This document shows positions 33,201 to 43,547 of a stretch of DNA of 64,000 nucleotides, one piece after another; position 1 is the first letter of the stretch; each line of letters starts with the position of its first letter. Origin of the DNA: Siphlonurus alternatus (Eukaryota; Arthropoda; Insecta; Ephemeroptera; Siphlonuridae); the NCBI GenBank assembly GCA_949825025.1, contig OX463781.1, forward strand, positions 33,183,221 through 33,247,220, given 5' to 3'. A program made the translations under genes and the position numbers. Under the pieces are notes generated by a model. The model saw only the letters and a program-made list of their open reading frames with translations, ran no database searches and was not told where the DNA came from.

Positions 33201-33960
33201 AAAAAAAATCCATTTTAAGCTATTTTGGGCTATTTTGAACTGAGCCAACCTGAGGAATACATTCAGAGTAAAAAGGGGTATGTTTGGGCTAAATAGTGCC
33301 ATTTTAAGCTTTTTTGGTTCATTTTGGGCTTGGTCAAGCACATGAATACTTTCAGAGTAAAAAAGGGCATGTTTGGGCTGAAGAGTGCAATTTTAAGCAT
33401 TTTTGGCTCACTTTGTGCTGGCCGAGGCAAGGAATTCATTCATGGCTATTTTGGGCAGAAATGGTCTACAGGGTGCTCAGATTTATTTTAGCTGGATTGG
33501 TCAATATACAGCTACATGAAGCTAGGTTGAGCTTGGGCTTAATTGAGCTTTTTTGGCCAATAACAAGCTTACTGCAACCCTGGGGATATTAAATGCCATT
33601 TTGGGCTAAAACGGTCAACAGCTAGCTTAAATTTGTTTCAAGCTTGTTTGGTCTTAATTAGGTTAAAATTGCTTGGTCACAAATCTGGTCTATTTTAAGC
33701 TATAAAATTCCAATCTGAGCTGGAGGCTTAAATGTTCATGTTTGGTCTAAATAAAGCCTGAAGCATTATTGGACAATCGTGGGCTACTTTGGTTATAAGC
33801 AAATTTGAGTTCAGATAGCTCAATAACACTTTAAAGCCAGTTTGAGGTACTCTGGGCTTCGCAGCCCAAACTGATACTTGAAGGAAAGTAATTTTGAGCT
33901 TGCAATGCTATTTTGGGCTAGCAAACCAAGCCCAAAGTAGTCAAAATTTATACGTGGGAT

Positions 33961-36830
33961 ACTTACAGTTTTATCATCAGATGATCCCCTCCGGGAGTTG
34001 GATGCCATGCTGTCTTCGGTAAAAAAAAAAATTGAACTTTCAAACACATTATTTTAATGAAAATATGACATAAATCACTAAACTTTATGACACAACAGAT
34101 AAATAATTAATGGATTTAACTAAAAATCTTTAGTTCAAAAAGATAGTACTAAAGATGACTTCGATGTTTGTAGATAACTTGTCGAATATAAATGGCCGCA
34201 AACACGGCAAGCAAAGATAGATGAACGACTGACCAACTGTCATCGCTGTGCGCATGTGGTGCGCATGCGATTTGTAAGTAAGAATTCCGTAACTTAAAAT
34301 AGTATGCTGCACTCTTTAACTTTTTAAGCATTATACGACTTGATATTTTATGGCGTTATGAAGTAACTTTTACTTATTTGATTCTAATGTTTTTTAATGT
34401 TAAAAGCTATGAAGCAAAGAGAGTAAGAAACTGTTTAAAAGTTCAAACTGTAAAATGCTATACATCGAGCGTTGTAAGTTAAAAAACAAACAAGAGCAAC
34501 ACATATAATGTTAAATACAAAATTATTAGATATTGTAGTATCATTTAGTTCGATACTTTATTATATACTTACATTCATTGAATTTAAATTATTGAACTTA
34601 AGTCTCCAGATTATGTATTTTATAACTAACTAATAACAGAGTTGAGTCTTAAAGCATTATGTACTTGTTGCATTAAAATTTCTTCAATGTTTTAAAACTT
34701 TATAAGTTTAACCTTTCACCGACCTAAGCAGCGAAAAAGCAGCAAAACTTTAAAATTTTATGTAGAAGACGGTTGCATTTTAAAAATAATTGCTTTGATT
34801 ATATACCAAAGTAATTTGAAGCTTTATTTTTTTCCTCAGCCCGCGCTTGGGTTAACAGGTGGATTCACAATATTCACATGGCGATTTTGATCATGCGACG
34901 CGACGCGAATAATGCGCACTTGCTGTAACATCCATTGGCGGCCATATTTGGCGATTAAAAGAAAAAGAGCATCGTAATTAACGCGATTCCCGGCAAATTC
35001 GCCGCCGCATAGGATTTCACAGCTTTTATGTCAAAATCGCGTCGCATCGCCGTTGTCGCCATCTGAATTCGCCTTAATAGATGTCTTAAGAGAAGGTCAC
35101 GCAGTTTTATTTTTATTTAGTGAATCATGCTCTCACTCATTTTTTTATTCAAAAAATGAATAGCGCGCATATAACGATTAAGATAAGAAGACTTTATTCA
35201 GATTTTGAAGTTTCATAGCATTTAAAATTCATACACATTTGAAGTCCAGTTTCTGATGTCACCGTCGTCATATAGGAATGAGATCTGGCAACGTCTCTTA
35301 AAATTAAAAAGCGTTTAATCATTTTCAAATAAATGTTATTAGTATGGTACTTAAAAAAAAAGAAAAAAGATCAACACAATTGTGACAACATTATTAGGTG
35401 ACTGTACATTTCAGAATTTCAGATTAATTTTGTTGTCTAAAAAGCATAATATTAGCATGACGTTATGTAATCATGATAGCAATTTAATGAGATACAAAAA
35501 ATTCAATATATTATTATAAACGAACAATATGTATATAAATAATACAGGTACGACAAATCATCCAAAATAGTTTTTTTGACTCTCATCATTGGATTCGCAT
35601 ATAAGGATATTTACAAAAATAAACACACGTTCACTAAGGTTGCAACGTTGAAACGTTGAGGTGTAAGCACAAACACAGAGAGATGACAAATTTGGTTCAC
35701 ACAAACTCAATACTTTTTACAGCTTTTTGATATAATACACTCTTCATGTTAAATATATTAATATATTATGCTATAAAACGCACAGGCATTTTTACTAACA
35801 GCTACGTAGTATAATTTTGTCAGCTGAGACTAAACTGTTTACGTGTGAATTTTCTTTCCCCACGTGGATTTTAGTATTAACGTGATGTGATCTGCAGAAA
35901 AGAGTTTTTCTCTTAGGCGAGAGTGGGCAGCGTCATTACTATCATCATCTTTTTGTTACACTTTTCATAAATTTAGCTTTTATTTCAAAATCGAGACTTT
36001 CATGATATATGCATGCAATGGGGTTTTTATGATTACGCCGTCCGATCAGATTAAAACATATGGCGATGACCTACGATTAGAGTACGAGACTTAATACTAT
36101 ACATAGTTAATTATTTAACACCATGACTCGAACTGATTCATATCTATAACTAAATAAGACATAATAATAATATATTGTTGTAAGAATAATAATAAAAACA
36201 AAAAATACAACACCTTTATCACAGTAATGTTGTGTATATTTTTCATGTAGATAAATAATATTTGTCTCGATATGAGCAAGTCAAAAGCTTCCTCTAATTC
36301 ATTCCTCCAATGCTACTTAGTAGAGTCTGAGTAATTAGCCACGTGACTATGGTGCTCAGGTGTTTACATCACTCCGATATTAACGGAGGGACGTCAAGGT
36401 CTGCACACAATTAGCACCTATATGTGTAGTTTAACGAGGCACCTTATACTATATACATCTTAAATATATACCTGCACTGGTTTTTACTTAATTGCAACAA
36501 ATCACCATGCTACAGTTTAATTAAAGTGACATACGACCAGTATTTGTCAAATTTGTGATTCAGGAAATCATAGAAACCTCAGTCAGGATCGTGTATATTT
36601 TTTTTTAAATAATATAATTTGGAAGCCAGTGGAACCATACAGAGAGGAAGAGATGTGAAGGAGATGGTCATTCATCCAGCTGATTTCGGCGCAGCTTCAT
36701 GCACTTCTTAGGTCAACGTACTTAGGTTTACGCGGACGCGGAAGCTCCGGCTTGTCCTCTACCAAGGCAGGTGCTGATGGCGACTGTCAACTGAGTGCCG
36801 TGACTCCCTGATTAGCACTTGTCGGGAGCC
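33961..36830. other. Intergenic DNA upstream of secreted-protein gene
   Basis: AT-rich and without a supported gene. It contains a possible MITE at 34857-35076 and, near 36574, a 16-bp block AAACCTCAGTCAGGAT that also occurs at 10121. The last 150 bp become GC-richer towards the promoter. Confidence 0.45.
34857..35076. repeat. Possible MITE with GGCGAATTCA-like ends
   Basis: AGGTGGATTCACA on the left and TCTGAATTCGCCTT on the right are imperfect inverted copies, and inner GCGATTTTGA...GCGACGCGA and TCAAAATCGCGTCGC also pair. It is CpG-rich compared with its flanks. Confidence 0.45.
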
Positions 36831-36834
36831 GAGG

Positions 36835-36842
36835 CTATAAAG
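36835..36842 (+). promoter_or_regulatory. TATA box of secreted-protein gene
   Basis: CTATAAAG lies about 40 bp upstream of the start codon. A TSS about 30 bp downstream would fall at TTCATACT near 36867-36874, leaving a very short 5' UTR. Confidence 0.6.
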
Positions 36843-36879
36843 AACCTGCCGCGTAGCTCGCGGGAGTTCATACTACGAG

Positions 36880-36903
36880 ATGGTTCCGTCGGCGCTTTGC
36901 ATG
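36880..36903 (+). CDS. Secreted-protein gene exon 1 (start of signal peptide)
   Basis: ATG to ATG, encoding MVPSALCM, followed by donor GTGAGT. Phase 0 matches exon 2, and together they form a standard signal peptide, which is the main reason to accept this 24-base coding part. Confidence 0.72.
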
Positions 36904-39278
36904 GTGAGTACCCTTCTTTGGTTCTTTATGTGCAGCAAATGTGAGATTAGCCCGGAAATAGGAAGTAGCCGGAAGTGCAGGGTTGAGAGTACCTTTAAAA
37001 TATTTCATATCTGAAATTTGGCATATTTTAGATTTAGTAATAAGTTTCAACTTGTGACCTGGTTACACACTAAAAATTTTGAAGTAAAATCGCCAGCAAC
37101 CTTCTACTTTCGGTTTATTTAATTATTCCATGAGAAATATTGCAATCATTCGAACTGCATAAAAAATGACACATCTTAATTTTTTGTCTTATCTCCCTTC
37201 CCCCGCGATCTGCTTTGTTGGTTTACCCCATTTTTGTATATTTCTTTCTTTTTAACAATAATTCTTTTTTACAGCGTATCAACTGTCGTACCTCTTGTTG
37301 TTTTAGATTCAAAAGTATTAAACAATATTGGCAACATATATTGCAATAATCAAAAAACAACAACAAATAATATCAGAGTAACATAACGTTTTACTGTTCT
37401 CCATGTACTCTAGAGTATTAGTCCATATACTAGAGTGATCATTGATCACATTTTTCTTAAATTTATTTTAATGGCTAAGTTTCCCCAATTCTAAAAAGTT
37501 GATAGAAACTGGTTTTGGGACTAGTTTAGCAGAGCAAAGCAAAGCAACAACAATACTTTGCCCCGGCCGACTCTGATAGCTCTGCATATCATGCATTTGG
37601 ACTTCGCGCGGACAGAGAAGCGACAATTTTGCAGAGTGTGTAATCCACTAACACACATTTTGAGTGCTCTGCTAGTTCTTCAGAAGACGTATATAGAGAA
37701 CTTGAGTGTTATATAATAATAAATTATAGTTTTATATGCTGTGACACAGAAGATCAAATAATATTATAACCTCTGGTGTGGCGCGGTGTGGGGGATCCAA
37801 ATTATAATAATTATATAATATACAATATAATATAGAGTCGTAAAAAGATCAACGAAAGAACTAAAAAAAAATATTATAGTATGCAATATGATATATGATT
37901 TCAAAGTTCAGAAAAACAGTCTATACCTTGGATAATTAAGGTTCAAGGGCACCCTTCAAAAACAAACAAATTCTGTTAATAAATTAATTAATTTTCTCGT
38001 AGGCTGCTGCCCTGGTGGCGCTGCTGTCTCCCTGCACCTTGGCTGTGACATCACACTCGAGCACCGAGGGTCCCTCCTCCAGCAGCACCTCCGTGAGCAC
38101 CACCACCTCCCTCCCTCCAACGAGCACCAAGCGCAGCGTGACGGAGGAGCTCGAGGACACGCTCATTTCGGGGCTGTTTACTGATCAGGATGAGGACGCC
38201 CTGCCCACCCTGCTGCCTACGGGGCTCATGCCCCCTCGCAAGGACGTTCAAGAGTCGGAGGTCACTTGGGGGCCACCCTCAAAACCTGCCGTCACAAACG
38301 TTGGCTCAGGTTCGTCTAAATTTCCTTTAATTATTTTTATTATTTTCGTTGCTTTTGGAATAACACTTTTTGAGACGTACGGCTCTTATAGTGCACTCCT
38401 AGTCCCTAAAACTGAAGTTTCTTTTCCTCCCGATGATGGCGCGAACGTTGCATGGTCAGTGTTATTGAACAATTTCTTAGTTTAAATTTGATTTTAGTTT
38501 GCATTTATTACGTCCATATCATAGAGTCTAAACGTAATAGAACTGGGTACCATTTCTATCGTTTTTATCTTCTTAAATATAGTCACTCCATTTTAATAAA
38601 AGTTTCTGGCCATGTTGAAGCATTGCCGTGTTGGACATTTTATTTGAATGGAGTATACACCTCTTTGAATGTTCCTACCAAAAATGTCCCTCTGGGTTTT
38701 TTTTTAACTCTTAAGCTTAACTTACCATTAATTTACAGGTTTACAGCAATGCAGTAAAATAAAATATTAGATTCATGTTCTTCATTTTGTGGCGTGTTAA
38801 ACTGAGGGTGCACATTGCAGGCTTTCTGATTATTCGCATCATCGAGACCATTCATACCAAGGAGCCGCACTCGTTCGTCCCGCTGGCCTTGAAGGACGTG
38901 ACCACGTCATTGCCTGTGACTGACGAGGACTCGTCTAGCTCAGAGGAGAAGGACGAGGCTGAAGAAGGACCGAAGAAGGGCGATCGTGGAGTGATGCACC
39001 TGCTGATGAACATGCGACAGCTGAAAGAGGACAAAGATGAGCCGCAGGACGTCCAAAAGGACGTGAAGGACGACCGCAGCGTGGCTAGCATGTTGATGAA
39101 CATAAGACAGCTGAGTGAGGACAAGGACGAACCACAAGACGACAAAAACGATGACCTTACAGGAGCTAACTTCATTCACCCTGCTTTCCTGTATTCGCCC
39201 TACGCTTTTGGCCGCGGCTACTCCCCGTACTACGGCAGGCCCTACGGTGGATACAGGCCGTACTATAGATACTGGTGA
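36880..39278 (+). CDS. Unrecognised secreted acidic protein with Gly/Tyr/Pro/Arg tail
   Basis: Exons 36880-36903, 38003-38309 and 38821-39278 join in phase to give 262 aa. A signal peptide covers residues 1-22, with hydrophobic core LCMAAALVALLSP, so the product enters the secretory pathway. A Ser/Thr-rich stretch (about 24-50) ends at K51-R52, a possible dibasic cleavage site. Next come an acidic region and two similar units sharing LLMNMRQLKEDKDEPQD and MLMNIRQLSEDKDEPQD. The last 28 residues are rich in Tyr, Gly, Pro and Arg (YYGRPYGGYRPYYRYW). I do not recognise the family. Shell- or cuticle-matrix protein, byssus-like protein or a processed peptide precursor are all possible; this is inference. 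The TATA box upstream and AATAAA downstream support a real gene. Confidence 0.75.
38003..38309 (+). CDS. Secreted-protein gene exon 2
   Basis: Acceptor TTTTCTCGTAG, then AAALVALLSPCTLAVT. It contains the Ser/Thr-rich segment, the KR site and the first acidic region. The donor GTTCGT is weak but is phase-compatible with exon 3. If it is not used, the frame stays open to a stop at 38483-38485. Confidence 0.72.
38821..39278 (+). CDS. Secreted-protein gene exon 3 with stop
   Basis: Acceptor CACATTGCAG. It encodes FLIIRIIETIHTKEP, an Asp/Glu/Lys-rich region, the two MNxRQL repeats and the Tyr/Gly-rich tail, ending TGA. GC content is well above that of the flanking introns. Confidence 0.8.
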
Positions 39279-39860
39279 ACCCAAATAACCACACTGCATG
39301 GACGACTTACATAAATAACAAACTAAATCTCTCAGCATATAACAGGTGCCATGATATATATCACATTATTTTTTATTATTCACATTTTTTTTAATCAAGG
39401 ATACATTTAAAAAAATATATCGAAGGTATTTGGATGTCGTATATATATGCGCCATGCTTTACAAATACTATCTTTAAAAAAATAAGTAGTATTTTTTTTT
39501 TAATGGCAAATTCTGAAAATATTAAACCCGGGGTGCCATTGCTTGTATGCGTTGTTCGTTTTAAATGTAAATTTTAGATACGTGCCATGCATATTTAATA
39601 AATACTAAATGAATAAATATTATTAAGTCATCATTTTGGAGTTTGTTTCACCTGTATTTACACTATTTACCATCCATGCAGTGAATTATCAATATTATAC
39701 GTCTCAAATGCACTTTATCTCCATCACTTGTAAAATATGTAAATACATTTGCTGGATATAATATGTATATTCGAAAAGTGAGCTATTATACAATGATAAT
39801 TATGTTCTTTCAATGTTTTGTGTATTTTGTAATTTTGTGTGAATAAAAAAGATCCAACTG
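39279..39860 (+). other. Probable 3' UTR of secreted-protein gene
   Basis: AT-rich, with AATAAA at 39597-39602, 39612-39617 and 39842-39847, any of which could direct polyadenylation. Confidence 0.5.
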
Positions 39861-41009
39861 TTTTCACGCGGATCAGAAGCGTACGAGATCAAAGTCTTTA
39901 TTTACGATATTTTCCAGTAGGTCGCCCACACTGATGGATATCGCTGGGAGGATTGAGACGGTCATTTCTTGATAACCTTATTATTCGAATTTATGTCGAC
40001 GATTCAATTGAACTTTACACTTCAGGGATATACGTAGTTGAGTTAGAAGTTTGACCAAATACTTACAATTAATCTGCTAGTATTACCGAGGATTTAAAAC
40101 TTTTAAACATCAGTACAGAGTTTCTGATAAGTGATCAATAATCTTCGTAAATTCATTGAATGTTTGTTTACAAATTTATTGTAATAAAATTTGATGAAGA
40201 TTCGTTGCAACTTTAAATGAGTTGTTATTAACAATTTATATTAAGTATAATTTTATCATACATTATAGAAGATTTAGGGGAAATTCGCAAAGTCATAGCG
40301 AGTTAGGATTTAGATATGGATCTTCAGTCTTTATATAGTTACCGTTTTTGTTTTGAATCAGTAATTTACAATTTGCTATATACTATATTATATTATGTAG
40401 ACAATTTTTCAGTCTTAAAACTATTATTTACTCATGTATCCAGACTATTATCCAGTCTTCGTAAATTCCCCCTAACTTTAAAATGCATAAATGTGTGTAT
40501 CAATAATCATATCGAATAATAAAATATTATTCTATCACGATTTTATGTATATGTTATAATTATATCATAGAATCATAGACCACTCTACACTGCATGCATG
40601 TATGTAACGAAAATAAAACACGCTGCGTAACCTAGAAATTCATTATATGAACCCTGAAGGTGAAATAAAAGAATTTTAACTATAATTCAGTTTTTAATTT
40701 AAAATAAATATAGAGATATAGAGAGACTTTATTAAAATTATAACGAAAGAATTAATATTCGGCCAGCTGGAAATGATGTAATTATTATGATTTCAAATAA
40801 AACTCCCATAATTACATTAAGAAGTAAAGTTATAAAGGACTCAATTTCACCATAACAGGCCAGATTTTGATTACACAAGGTTCATATATTCAATACTGAG
40901 GTCTAAGTATGAGCACACCTGTGTTCTTTTTACAACTATCTAAAATCGCATATTATACAAAAGTTGCAACACAATTTGCGCGGCGCAAAGAGGTTATGCA
41001 ATATGCTAA
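39861..41009. other. Intergenic AT-rich DNA, nothing identified
   Basis: No exon, repeat array or RNA gene is evident. Several short near-palindromic AT stretches only. Confidence 0.4.
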
Positions 41010-41138
41010 GTACACTCCTCGCCTCTGAAAAGTTCCCTTCTACAGCCTTGTTAATCACCATGTCTCGTAAGAATAACACAGAGGGCACGGTGATTAACAA
41101 GGCTGTAGGAGGGAACTTTTCAGAGGCGAAAAGTGTAC
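41010..41138. repeat. Hairpin element, 50-bp arms
   Basis: The arms at 41010-41059 and 41089-41138 are inverted and differ at only a few positions (GTACACTCCTCGCCTCTGAA against the complement of CAGAGGCGAAAAGTGTAC). The loop is about 29 bases. It is non-coding. Confidence 0.85.
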
Positions 41139-41383
41139 ATGAACGGTCACGTGTTCTTTCCACGCGGCGTCTGCGGTACGTGCCGCCCGCCCCGTGCTGC
41201 ATCACGGGGGCACCGACCCTGGAGGGGCTCGACCTTGACATTGACGCACGTGGCGCCGCCGTCCCGTGCCCGGCGAGCAGTTGTAACACACGTGACCTTT
41301 GCCCCCGACTGACCGGGTTCAAAAGCATGATGTGCTTCTATCGCTCGTGACACTGACCGAGCTCCACTCGCTTACGTTCGTTG

Positions 41384-41690
41384 CAGTGGTGAAAAAAGAA
41401 AAAAAAAAAAACAGGGTGTGACATGGCAAGGGATGGAACGATTCACTGCCAATGTAGTTTTCCAGATTCAAATGGGGATTTTAGCTGCAACCAACCAATT
41501 CGGGGACCACTGGTTGCAATCCATCACAGTACGATCGAATCAAAAACACCTGCGGATGTGGGAACGGAAAGAGGTAAAGGTGCAAGTGCATCAGCTGACA
41601 GGCCAGGCTACTATGAGCATACCAGATTTGACAGATAACAAAAAAAAAATAAAATAAAAATAAATGAAAAAAAAAAAAAGAATACTAGCT
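41384..41690 (+). other. Retroposed-looking segment bounded by A-rich runs
   Basis: A GC-moderate block of about 230 bp lies between two poly(A)-rich tracts (41395-41411 and 41640-41680). One frame (41423-41638) encodes HCQCSFPDSNGDFSC and a Thr/Glu-rich end, but no domain is recognised. The trailing A-rich tract suggests a SINE or a retroposed 3' end. Confidence 0.35.
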
Positions 41691-41750
41691 GGTGTACCCC
41701 AGCATACTACTTGCAAAGAATTGGTTGTTTAACATGTACTATTTTGCCGT

Positions 41751-42167
41751 TAAGGGCATTGGGTGTAGCACCGGTAGTTGGCAACACTGACGTATCTTCA
41801 CCATGTTAATTTTTTATCCTTGCTCCTCGGAGTAATTTTTATGTTAGAGCTAATCTGATTGCTGTAGTATCAAGATAATTAGTAGCCCAAGTGCACAATT
41901 TGGCTAAATAAAGCCTGATTTAAAGAAAAGTATTTTTTAGTAATTTTTTAAATTTACGTGCATTTTTCTAAAATATAAAAAAAAATACTTTTCTTTAAAT
42001 CAGGCTCTATTTAGCCAAATTGTGCACTTGGGCTACTAATTATCTTGATACTACAGCAATCAGATTAGCTCTAACATAAAAATTACTCCGAGGAGCAAGG
42101 ATAAAAAATTAACATGGTGAAGATACGTCAGTGCTGCCAACTACCGGTGCTACACCCAATGCCCTTA
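41751..42167. repeat. Large near-perfect hairpin, arms about 188 bp
   Basis: The arm from TAAGGGCATTGGGTGTAGCA (41751) to about 41938 is mirrored from about 41981 to TACACCCAATGCCCTTA (42167). The loop is about 42 bases. Mismatches are very few (for example CAACACTGACG against CGTCAGTGCTG), so the insertion looks young. There is no coding capacity. Confidence 0.92.
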
Positions 42168-43330
42168 ATACCCGCTTTTTTTAATATTTTACAAGGCTTA
42201 TAAAATCTTAAAAAAAAAAAAAAATAAATAACCCTGTAGTAAAATCAACTACAGTATAACCTGAACAATACTTAAATATAAAATTTTATTTACACCACAG
42301 AGCTCACGAACTATACTATCGGCTACTATACACGTAAGTGAAAAAATTTAAAAAGTATATAATTTAATTCCCATAACTATCAAGTGACATCTATATTTTA
42401 CAATTTAGAAGCTTGAAGATTTTCTAAAAAGTTCAAAATTAATATGTATATATAACTAATTAATATAGTTTGTGACATGTCTTGTTTGAAGATGCATGAA
42501 TAAAAATTTGAAATTGAATAACTCTGAGAGAACTTGTCAGGCAGGAACTCTCTTAGCTAGATTTGCGTTGAGCTTGTATTTCCTTGCGTATAACTCTTAA
42601 ATAATTTTACGAAAAAATAAGTGAGTTTTGTTCAATTTCAGCCCCGTAGTTTTCTTGAAAATTACATGGAGTGTAGCCAGAGGCTGTTGTTTCGTGAAAT
42701 TGTAGTTTGTCATGATTGCACGGTGATTTTTTTTTATTACGAAATTCAAGACTCCCAGTTTTCATGTGTTTATTCTTGTTAGGATGCTGGTAGTGTAATT
42801 TGAGGTATTAAGTTTTAGAAGACTAAATTACGATTGAAAACTGAAACTTTCTTGTTGATAATACCACTAGGAATTGAAATGAGGATTCGATGTTTTCGTC
42901 TGCCAAAATGTCTCGACTGTTATCTGTGACTTGATGACCTGTGTTGGAATCTGGAACGATTGTTGACCAAGTTTCTGCCAGCTTTGGAGCGTGGAAGCGA
43001 CCGCGGCTGTTTGGATATTTAGGTGGCGAGCTGGCACGAGTGACCGGCTGTTGCTATGAGCAAGGGTCGGCTCGCGAGAAGCTGCAGCGGAGATCCGAGT
43101 GCGCAGTAAAAATGTGCATCTTTGAACTGCAATCTAGAAGCCGAAACTGCGGAGCACCAGATCAAGGTCCCCATGATGAAACTAATCTTCTAATTAACAT
43201 ATTTTCAGAGTAAAAAACTAGAAATGACCAGGAGTTTTGGAAGTATAAAGATGTGTAGAATGTTTTATGACTATTATAATAATAGTATATAATGATTTAA
43301 AATGATGGCGGATGTAAAACAGACAATAGT
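42168..43330. other. Intergenic DNA, nothing identified
   Basis: AT-rich except for a GC-richer patch at 42930-43180. A frame at 42941-43213 shows no known domain and no conserved motif, so it is not called a gene. Confidence 0.4.
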
Positions 43331-43459
43331 AATAGGTCTGTTCGTAAATACACAATCAGAAAGAATTGATTATTTGTGATGAACCTTATGTTTCATGTAC
43401 AGAAGGTTCATCACAAAAAATCGATTCTTTTTTATTGTGTATTTACGAACAGACCTAAT
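43331..43459. repeat. Hairpin MITE, arms about 57 bp
   Basis: AATAGGTCTGTTCGTAAATA at the left and TATTTACGAACAGACCTA at the right are inverted. The inner GTGATGAACCTT and AAGGTTCATCAC pair around a loop of 15 bases. TA dinucleotides flank the AGGTCTG ends. Confidence 0.85.
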
Positions 43460-43547
43460 AAGGGGCATTCACAAAGTCTTAAGGCCACATTTAAGGCTCG
43501 ATAATTTAAAGCTTGATTTTAGACTTGTTTTTTAGACCCAAAATATT

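Larger units (their letters stand above)
30455..33960. mobile_element. 3.5-kb foldback element with opposing 89-bp arrays
   Basis: The left end ATCCCACGTATAAATTTTGA and the right end TCAAAATTTATACGTGGGAT are perfect inverted repeats continuing into ACT(A/T)C and GGGCTT words. The left half carries the 89-bp repeat in one orientation and the right half mainly in the other, so the element as a whole can fold back. The middle (about 31,300-32,460) is unique AT-rich DNA with no transposase. I see no convincing target-site duplication. The superfamily is unknown. Confidence 0.7.

Noticed and set aside
30774..33218. Overlapping frames with repeated MQYIQGGSAHLWAKEV-like peptides
   Set aside because: The unit is 89 bp, so each repeat is read in a new frame; overlapping frames on both strands are by-products of the array.
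42941..43213. 90-codon frame in a GC-richer patch
   Set aside because: No recognisable domain, conserved motif or splice context.
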